This document shows, piece after piece, positions 58,129 through 64,000 of a stretch of DNA of 64,000 bases (its first letter is position 1; each line of letters starts with the position of its first letter). Source of the stretch: Mitsuaria chitosanitabida ATCC BAA-476 = NBRC 102408. GTDB taxonomy: Bacteria > Pseudomonadota > Gammaproteobacteria > Burkholderiales > Burkholderiaceae_C. The stretch lies in the NCBI RefSeq assembly GCF_001598255.1, contig NZ_BCYP01000039.1, positions 95,325 to 159,324 on the forward strand. The letters are read 5' to 3'. The notes beneath the pieces were generated by a model. The model searched no databases. It was given only the letters and a program-made list of their open reading frames with translations, and had not been told where the DNA came from. The position numbers and the translations under genes are program-made.

Positions 58129-58941
58129 TCAAAGGGCGAACGCGGGGATTTCCATGACATTCGACTCGACGCGGAACTTCTTTTCCACCATCATCCGAAC
58201 GATCTGAGGGCCGTCAATCATCACGATGGGGATGGCGCCTGATTGCGTGGTCGCGCCGATTGCCCCTTTTGAGAACGAGGCAGTGGTGAAGAACATGCCT
58301 TGCTCATACTTGCCCTGGCTGGCGCCCCGAAACTTGTCAATCTCCGGCCGCTGGATATTGCCGTTTGCCCAACGCTTGCACTGAAAGGAGACGTTGAGAT
58401 CAGCCAGGCCAACCTTGAGTTTTCCGTGACCATCTATTCCCCCATCCCTGGAAACAGAGGTCACCTTCATGTCCTTGAAGCCATAGGCCTGAAGCAGATC
58501 GCGGGCGAACGCTTCAAAACCCATTGGGCTAAGCAGCTTGAGCTCACGCAGCATGTGGGCCTCAAACAGCTGCAGATACTTTGCCTGCAATGCCCATAAC
58601 TCATCCTCCAACGTAGACAGCGCACTGCCGGCAGTCGCCTCGATTAAAGGCATGGTTTCCGCATGCGAAATGTTGCGTTTGCTGGCGCGTTTGCTCCGCA
58701 AGACTTCTGGAAGCGGTGAGTAACGATCATCTCCGTGCTGTTGGAAATGCTTGTTTGGCACCGCGCTCGGAAAGTCGATCCCGGCGCAGTGCCGTCGAAT
58801 CTGCATGGACACGACATGCAGCGGATCCTTCGCGTGAAACTCATACAGCGACCTGTCGACGATCGCGGTAAACGCCTCGCGCGCGGTCAGCGGACGCGCC
58901 GCATCATGCATCACTTGTTTGATTGCCTCGACGATCGTCAT
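58129..58941 (-). CDS. Mrr-family restriction endonuclease with N-terminal HARE-like HTH
   Basis: A 270-aa nuclease. Residues 1-75 look like a HARE/HB1-type winged helix (TIVEAIKQVMHDAARPLTAR and HAKDPLHVVSMQIRRH). Residues about 133-260 are an Mrr-type PD-(D/E)xK domain: GFEAFARDLLQAYGF (Glu143), RDGGIDGHGKL (Asp170) and FQCKRW (Gln187, Lys189), the D-QxK form of Mrr. It converges on dndE and is last in a - strand gene row. It is the best candidate for the cleavage partner of DndBCDE here, a role usually played by DndFGH; this is inferred from position. Confidence 0.85.
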   Translation of the reverse strand: MTIVEAIKQVMHDAARPLTAREAFTAIVDRSLYEFHAKDPLHVVSMQIRRHCAGIDFPSAVPNKHFQQHGDDRYSPLPEVLRSKRASKRNISHAETMPLIEATAGSALSTLEDELWALQAKYLQLFEAHMLRELKLLSPMGFEAFARDLLQAYGFKDMKVTSVSRDGGIDGHGKLKVGLADLNVSFQCKRWANGNIQRPEIDKFRGASQGKYEQGMFFTTASFSKGAIGATTQSGAIPIVMIDGPQIVRMMVEKKFRVESNVMEIPAFAL

Positions 58942-59003
58942 CGAGAATCTCCCTCAATTTTTATCGAACGCTGCCATCCGGCCTTCTTCAAGCCCGGACT
59001 GGA

Positions 59004-60188
59004 TCAGTAAATAACTTCTTGAACGCCGGTGGACAACGCTCCGTCCACATCCAGCAAATCCGCCAAAGTGAGCTGAACACCTTTAACATAGCTATCGCAC
59101 GCCGATGCCCATTGATTACCGCCTAGCGCTTCCAGATGCGGCCGGACATGAACGAAAAGTTCCCGGGCCTTTGCATCATCCATCGCAGTCATGTAATGTG
59201 TCTGCAGCAGCAGGTTTCTCCAATCGTTCAGCTCTCTGACGGCGTTCTCGCGCGCCGGGCTCGGCGCAACAAGCCCCTTAGACGCATCCAACGAATTCAT
59301 CAGCGTAATTTTGTTTCCGCCGTTGGATGGCACATAGGAAGCGGCATAGCGTCCGCCATGAAAGGTATGATCGATCACCCCCGCTTGATCGCAAACCGCG
59401 AACAGCATTAGGTCAAATGCACGGTGCAGGTGCAGAACAGCCAAACCGTGATGCGCGCGCATCAAGTGGCGTTCAGCAACGGCGCAGCAGTATGCAGAGG
59501 CTTCGATAATTGCTTCCGCCCGCGCCGGGCCCTGGGGCGGCAATGCCTGCATGCGTGCGAGCCGGCCTTGGATCTGCTGGATCCATTGATCCACAGGCTT
59601 CAACGCATCCTGTGTGCCCGCGAACTCGAGATTCCGCCTCTTCCTAAGCCGAATTAAGTTTGACAGATGCGCCGGCGCAGTCTTCCACCAGCTCTTATTC
59701 TGCTCAGAGGTGCCCATATGAATGAACGGTGAGCCGTACTCCATAGGTTTGAGGCAGCTAATAGCAAGCTCAAGCAATATCGCGTTGGCAACCTCTAGCT
59801 TGGGTGGGACCAACGCACGTGCAGATGTCGGGAGGTGCGCGAGCAAGTACGACAACTCGCTACATGCTTCTATTGCTTGATCCGTCGCGAACTCGGCAAA
59901 GCTGGCACATATTCGAAAGCAGAGAGCTACGATGTCCCTGACGGGAACCAAGCTTCCTGAGTAATCGGCCGACATAAACTCACGAAAACTTGCTCCCTGC
60001 CGCCACAGCACATAAGGCAAAAAGAAGTCCACGAACTTTTCGCCATTGGGCGCAACGGAATATGCTGCTGGCATATGGCCGCTCGCAATAATTGAGGCGA
60101 CAGCAGCAGCCTGATCCACTGATCTAAAGAAGATCGGCGTATCAGAAGATTCGATCTTCTCTCCGGCGCTCCACAACTTAACTGGCAT
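59004..60188 (-). CDS. Unknown protein with HEPN-type RNase motif
   Basis: A 394-aa protein without a named domain. Its C-terminal third (about 230-375) is helical and includes HHGLAVLHLHRAFDLML followed by Arg324-Asn325-x5-His331 (DWRNLLLQTHYM), the R-N-x(4-6)-H pattern that marks HEPN ribonucleases. The N-terminal 200 residues are also helical and unrecognised. Its start overlaps the stop of the DGQHR protein gene by 11 bp, so the two are coupled. Possible role: RNase effector of a defence module. HEPN assignment rests on one motif and the helical context only. Confidence 0.65.
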   Translation of the reverse strand: MPVKLWSAGEKIESSDTPIFFRSVDQAAAVASIIASGHMPAAYSVAPNGEKFVDFFLPYVLWRQGASFREFMSADYSGSLVPVRDIVALCFRICASFAEFATDQAIEACSELSYLLAHLPTSARALVPPKLEVANAILLELAISCLKPMEYGSPFIHMGTSEQNKSWWKTAPAHLSNLIRLRKRRNLEFAGTQDALKPVDQWIQQIQGRLARMQALPPQGPARAEAIIEASAYCCAVAERHLMRAHHGLAVLHLHRAFDLMLFAVCDQAGVIDHTFHGGRYAASYVPSNGGNKITLMNSLDASKGLVAPSPARENAVRELNDWRNLLLQTHYMTAMDDAKARELFVHVRPHLEALGGNQWASACDSYVKGVQLTLADLLDVDGALSTGVQEVIY

Positions 60189-62163
60189 CAGCAGTCAACA
60201 GGAGATCGGTGGTCTTCATCTTTAGCTGATCCGCCAGTTCTTTGAGCGCCTCCTCGTGACGAGCTTCCGCCTTCTTCTTAATCTGTGCCTCAAACTCCTT
60301 CTTGTCGGAGTCTTTCCCCGACGAGTTCAGTGCACGCAACTGAGCCGCTTTCTCCTCGCCGAAGAAATCCTGCAGTGCCTGTCGAGTTTCCTTTACAAGC
60401 TCATCATTCAGTTTTGCACTATAACGGCCAACAAGTGCATAACCGGCCTGACTCAGCTTGGCATCAACATCTGCACTGTCGTCGGCATCCACCCCGTGGT
60501 TCAACTCTAGTAGCCTGAGAATCTCTGCTCGGACATCCTTATGCAGAAGTGAGGCACCCACCAAGTCGCTCCAGGCGGTTTTCGCCCACGACGACGTGAA
60601 GTTAACATTCTCGTTCCGCCACAGCGTCCGGCGCGTGTACCTTCTCTCCGCGCTCAGATAGCGGGCCTTCTCGACGAATACCAGCTTCTCAAGGGCGGCT
60701 ATCGCGATGACCGCTGAAGCGTCGGCACTTACTCCATGGGGCTTCAAGATTGCTGCAAGGCGAATCCAGAATCGGATCAGCGCTTGTTGAAAGACCGAGA
60801 AGAAGTAGATTCGATCATTGGGATCCGTCTTGATCCAACTTTTGAAATCGACAAATGCGGCACGCGCGCTAGCCTCAAACATCTCCTCTTCTCGATAGAT
60901 GTATGACTTGAGTAGTGCCTTCAGTCCAATGAAGGAGCTGTTGTTCTCTGCAACCTTTGCTTGCAATCGCGCGAATGCATCGCCCAACGCTGCTTCAAGT
61001 TTTGCATACGGGGGCGCCTTGCGAAATAGCGTATCCAGAGCGGACACCAAATAGGTTTCGATGTGCTCTTTGACGATGGCGTCGACGGCGGACATTTGAG
61101 TCGCGTCGACAATCCCGTCCCATGAAAATTCTGGGTCAATCTGTTCAAACTTCGTAGCGCTCTGATCGAGATTTAACAACTCTGACGCAGCGCCAGCAGA
61201 GAACAAATGCTCTTCCAAAACTTTGGCAACGATTGAGACAGTTGTCACTGAAAAGTCGCGGGTGCGGACGTCTACTCTTTCGTCCTCCCTGGTATTCCAC
61301 TCCAAAAGATGTAAACGGCTCCATTTCCCAGGTTCGTCATCTGCCTTCCACCGATCCGCGAGCTGTCGCAAGGACATTGCCGAATAGGAGTCGTCTTTTA
61401 GGAGAGTGATGAAGTGCCCACTGACTTTTCTTGGCTCAGAGTTAACTCGAACAAAGAGCTCACGGAAATCGTGCGCCATGTTCTCGTCGTTTCCCGCGGC
61501 GAGGCTAGCTTCCGGAGCCCAGATTACACATATGGGTATTTCCAGCCCGGCGATGATCTGCTGCTGCTCAGAATTTTTCTGCAGCAACCGTATCGCTTCT
61601 AAACGATGCTGCCCATCTAAGACCACAAGCTTCGCCCTTTTCGGATTGAGTCTTAGTGTTGCCGCAAACTCATGGAAGTGCTTTGGTCCGCCGTCCCAAT
61701 CGATGGAGCGCTCGGAGGAGTCTGGATCTGCCTCCGGCAAATCCAACTGAAATCCGTCACCGTCCCACGTCGTTTGCAATAGCGAACCAAAATCGGCATT
61801 CTCAATCCGTTTCGACTCCACTGTGGAATATTGCTTTCTGAGCGATCCGTCGTCTTCTACAAGCACGACGCAGGCCAATAGAGGCGGGAAAAAGATTACC
61901 CTTCCTGCACCTTTGCTCAAATAATCGTTCGCGATCTTTTGCACACGTCGATAGTCAATGTCGCGTTGAATTAATTCTTCGAACTTGATTTTCTCAGAGC
62001 TAAATATTTCACCGGCAGTCGAAAGCTCTCCAACTTGATTGACTGGGACGCTTGTGCTCAAGAAATAAATTTGATGACTATGATCAGTCTTGAAGCGACC
62101 GAATGATCCACGAACTTCTTTCGTGAATTTCACAAGCTTTTTTACACCCGGAATCTTGGACAT
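60178..62163 (-). CDS. DGQHR-domain protein, DndB-like
   Basis: A 661-aa protein sharing the DGQHR module of DndB (VVLDGQHRLEA, residues 183-187) but almost twice as long. The N-terminal part contains a pattern of beta strands (HSHQIYFLSTSVPVNQ, RVIFFPPLLACVVLVE), the middle is mixed, and the C-terminal 100 residues are charged and helical (a possible coiled coil ending in LLLTADAS). It differs from DndB of the operon and is coupled to the HEPN-like gene. DGQHR proteins are related to ParB-like nucleoside-binding folds; DNA or nucleotide binding is likely but unproven. Confidence 0.78.
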   Translation of the reverse strand: MSKIPGVKKLVKFTKEVRGSFGRFKTDHSHQIYFLSTSVPVNQVGELSTAGEIFSSEKIKFEELIQRDIDYRRVQKIANDYLSKGAGRVIFFPPLLACVVLVEDDGSLRKQYSTVESKRIENADFGSLLQTTWDGDGFQLDLPEADPDSSERSIDWDGGPKHFHEFAATLRLNPKRAKLVVLDGQHRLEAIRLLQKNSEQQQIIAGLEIPICVIWAPEASLAAGNDENMAHDFRELFVRVNSEPRKVSGHFITLLKDDSYSAMSLRQLADRWKADDEPGKWSRLHLLEWNTREDERVDVRTRDFSVTTVSIVAKVLEEHLFSAGAASELLNLDQSATKFEQIDPEFSWDGIVDATQMSAVDAIVKEHIETYLVSALDTLFRKAPPYAKLEAALGDAFARLQAKVAENNSSFIGLKALLKSYIYREEEMFEASARAAFVDFKSWIKTDPNDRIYFFSVFQQALIRFWIRLAAILKPHGVSADASAVIAIAALEKLVFVEKARYLSAERRYTRRTLWRNENVNFTSSWAKTAWSDLVGASLLHKDVRAEILRLLELNHGVDADDSADVDAKLSQAGYALVGRYSAKLNDELVKETRQALQDFFGEEKAAQLRALNSSGKDSDKKEFEAQIKKKAEARHEEALKELADQLKMKTTDLLLTADAS

Positions 62164-62278
62164 ACAGATCCTGTAATTAATATTGAAGGGATCCGCCGCG
62201 ACAGCAGAGCCAAATGCACTAAGGAACCAAAACGGATCGCCGCAGTCGAGATGAGACGCCGCCGAACAGTGATCGGGT

Positions 62279-63175
62279 CTACGCCGCGTCCTCCCACTTA
62301 GGAAGCTTCAGGTTATCGGGGATGACCAATGGCGGCGGTGCTGGTGGACGCACTCCAGGCTTCTCCCGCAGTTCCTGCATCCGTGCATTGAGTCGATTGA
62401 TTTCCCGCGACAGAACATCATCGAGTTGTCGTGGATACACGTATTTCTTGAAGCGAGACGGGTCGTCACCCAGCTCATTCTTGTAAACTTGATGCAACAC
62501 TCTGAAATGTACGCTCGCCCGACTGAGATACTCGAGTACGTCGCCGCCAACAAGTCCTGACTTTGAAGCGATGAGAGCCCTTAACTCTTCTGCGTTGTTG
62601 CAAATCAACTCTACGAGTTTACGATCCCCAGGAGATAATGAGTCTTTCCAACTCTTATCAAATAGCTTAATCAAGAGCCTGAAATCGTTTGGTTGCCTTG
62701 ACTTCACGTCCATCGCAAGCAGGTGATTCGCCTTTGAGAGAAGCCAGAATGGCATGTAGAAGCCGTCGAGCTTTGCTTGGATGTCTTTGAGCTCGGCTTC
62801 GTTGGCTTTTTGCCAAAGCGCGGCTTCACTCGACTGCCTGGCGCCTTCTGTGACTGTTGCGGTATTGTCGCGCGCGATCTTAAGGCTCCAGTAGACGCCG
62901 CCGAGCGCAACTATGCTCGACAATAGGCTTCCAACGAACGGGCCATAGGTTGCCCACCACGAAGCAGTGCCAGATGGTTCGATTTTTATTGGAGCTATCG
63001 AATCGACATGCACCGCAATTGGAATCGCCGTCGGCTGACTTGCAGGGGCAGTCGTAGGCTGAGGGGTGGATGCAGCGTCTGGCTGCTGCGTCAGTGTCTG
63101 TGCGAATGCTATTGCACTGGTGCCAACCAACGCGCAGGCTAAAAGCCAGCGAGGACGGCTCATGAATTCAACCAT
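62279..63175 (-). CDS. Membrane-anchored protein of unknown function
   Basis: A 298-aa protein. A first hydrophobic segment (about 8-25, WLLACALVGTSAIAFA) looks like a signal or anchor, a Pro/Ala/Thr-rich linker follows, and a second segment at about 80-95 (FVGSLLSSIVALGGVYW) crosses the membrane. The remaining 200 residues are charged and mostly helical, with a Pro-rich tail. No domain is recognised. ATG 63175 is the longest start; ATG 63163 is possible. It lies 31 bp after the methyltransferase gene and 115 bp before the DGQHR gene. Confidence 0.7.
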   Translation of the reverse strand: MVEFMSRPRWLLACALVGTSAIAFAQTLTQQPDAASTPQPTTAPASQPTAIPIAVHVDSIAPIKIEPSGTASWWATYGPFVGSLLSSIVALGGVYWSLKIARDNTATVTEGARQSSEAALWQKANEAELKDIQAKLDGFYMPFWLLSKANHLLAMDVKSRQPNDFRLLIKLFDKSWKDSLSPGDRKLVELICNNAEELRALIASKSGLVGGDVLEYLSRASVHFRVLHQVYKNELGDDPSRFKKYVYPRQLDDVLSREINRLNARMQELREKPGVRPPAPPPLVIPDNLKLPKWEDAA

Positions 63176-63206
63176 AGAATTGTGGAGCTCGATATTTGAG
63201 CTAATA

Positions 63207-63908
63207 TTAAGGCTTTCGCGCTGTGCAATCGAACCAAGCCACGGGCGCCTGCGACCCCAGCGTTCCTATGTTTTGTCGCGAGGCCTGTGATTCAATAACT
63301 TCAAATCCTGCTTCGCGGACAAGGGAAATCCATTCATTTGGATGGAAGTATGTAAACCAGCGCGCACTTGAATCTGGCCCTTCGCCTTCGCCAGTTTTGA
63401 TGGAGCTAAAGAAATAGCCACCGACCTGCAGTATTCGTAGGACCTCCAGAAGCACATTAGGAATGTCGCCCCGCTGCAAATGCAGCAATGAGGCTGACGC
63501 CCAAACTCCACCGAACATCTCGTTCTCAAAGGGAATCGCGCGAAGATCCCCTTGGATTACGGGGCAACCGGAGAATTCTGTAGCGAGTTCCAAAAGAGGC
63601 CGCGACGCATCAAAACCGACCGCAGATAGGCCACGCTGCGAGAGCGCTCGTAGATCGCGCCCCGCGCCGCACCCGAGGTCAAGTACTGGGCCACCATGCA
63701 TCTTGAGCCTCTTAACAAAGCTGTCGAAGGTTGGATGTAGCGGCTGCGCGCGCGTTGCTTCAGCATAGCTTGTGGCATGCTCATCGTAATAGCGCATCGT
63801 GCCGATATCAGACGCAGCCGCCGCCGCCGACATGCCATGGGGTTTACTGGTCAGCATCCGCGATGACGTCATCGAACCAAATCTCGCAGTGTCAAAGTGC
63901 GTGCTCAT
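63207..63908 (-). CDS. SAM-dependent class I methyltransferase
   Basis: A 233-aa methyltransferase. The SAM-binding motif I is VLDLGCGAGRDLRAL, motif II is VGFDASRPLLEL, motif III GDLRAIPF and motif IV FGGVWASASLLHLQ. This is the UbiE/Methyltransf_11 group, typically acting on small molecules, not on DNA (no DPPY-like motif). GGAGG precedes ATG 63908. It is the first complete gene of the - strand cluster and overlaps nothing. Role in the island unknown. Confidence 0.87.
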   Translation of the reverse strand: MSTHFDTARFGSMTSSRMLTSKPHGMSAAAAASDIGTMRYYDEHATSYAEATRAQPLHPTFDSFVKRLKMHGGPVLDLGCGAGRDLRALSQRGLSAVGFDASRPLLELATEFSGCPVIQGDLRAIPFENEMFGGVWASASLLHLQRGDIPNVLLEVLRILQVGGYFFSSIKTGEGEGPDSSARWFTYFHPNEWISLVREAGFEVIESQASRQNIGTLGSQAPVAWFDCTARKP

Positions 63909-63919
63909 CCTACCTCCAG

Positions 63920-64000
63920 CTATAGGCCCCGGAGCAGGGCATTAGTTGCAAGCATCTTGCCTGCTTGGTAGCTCACCACGCGAGCCATCAGATATGTGGC
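63920..64000 (-). CDS. C-terminal fragment of a gene cut by the window edge
   Basis: An open frame of 26 codons plus stop (TAG at 63922-63920) reaches the window end, encoding ATYLMARVVSYQAG then KMLATNALLRGL. The stop lies 11 bp before the methyltransferase start, the spacing expected for an upstream operon gene. The residue composition looks like a real helical end, but the piece is too short to identify. Confidence 0.4.
   Translation of the reverse strand, partial: ATYLMARVVSYQAGKMLATNALLRGL

Noticed and set aside
63207..63908. DNA methyltransferase of a restriction-modification system
   Set aside because: Motif IV is not of the DPPY/NPPY/PCQ type; it belongs to the small-molecule methyltransferase group.
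52700..64000. CRISPR array, tRNA attachment site or intact transposase in the defence island
   Set aside because: Looked for regular repeat-spacer units, tRNA-like ends and DDE transposase or integrase frames; none was seen within the window.

Overview
The window is 64 kb of high-G+C DNA with dense, short-spaced genes, except for a clearly A+T-richer right end. Gene content (LptD/AmgK, MetX-MetW pair, FrmR-FrmA, DUF4148 protein, Cys-rich M48 protease, many two-component proteins) suggests a betaproteobacterium of the order Burkholderiales, probably near Roseateles/Mitsuaria/Rubrivivax. That placement is inferred from gene content and protein style only; no database was searched.

Positions 1-52700 are mostly chromosomal housekeeping. 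In order: truncated lptD divergent from amgK; a LysR regulator; an M20 dipeptidase; an alpha/beta hydrolase; a succinylglutamate desuccinylase-like protein; metX-metW behind a SAM-II riboswitch and terminator; sppA; two glutathione-transferase-like proteins; a GNAT protein; an unusual lipoprotein that fuses a NodB deacetylase, a caspase-like domain, an EF-hand loop and TPRs; purB; ilvD; a small outer-membrane barrel; an RstAB-like two-component pair; pyrF; a four-PAS hybrid kinase; an SPFH protein coupled to a secreted SH3-like protein; a divergent response regulator and kinase joined by a tiny overlapping reading frame; a thioredoxin; an esterase; an M14 carboxypeptidase; ribA; a hemerythrin protein; and a stand-alone receiver.

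Positions 39500-52700 carry accessory and regulatory modules: an RlaP-type nucleotidyltransferase divergent from a YjjJ-like HipA kinase; frmR-frmA behind two operator-like repeats; a HipB-HipA toxin-antitoxin pair with inverted repeats in its promoter; a metallo-beta-lactamase-fold hydrolase; a hybrid kinase; an M48 protease; a flavin reductase; and a GntR(YtrA)-ABC operon behind a perfect 12-bp-armed inverted repeat.

Positions 52860-64000 look like a defence island. dndBCDE (phosphorothioate DNA modification) lies on the + strand without dndA and without dndFGH. Facing it on the - strand, ending 27 bp from dndE, is a row of genes: a partial gene at the window edge, a class I methyltransferase, a membrane-anchored protein, a second DGQHR (DndB-like) protein overlapping a protein with a HEPN-type R-N-x5-H motif, and an HTH-Mrr endonuclease. 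The simplest reading is that DndBCDE marks the DNA and some or all of the facing genes supply restriction or abortive functions in place of DndFGH. The DGQHR-HEPN pair could be a separate system. No CRISPR array, rRNA, tRNA or intact insertion sequence was seen.
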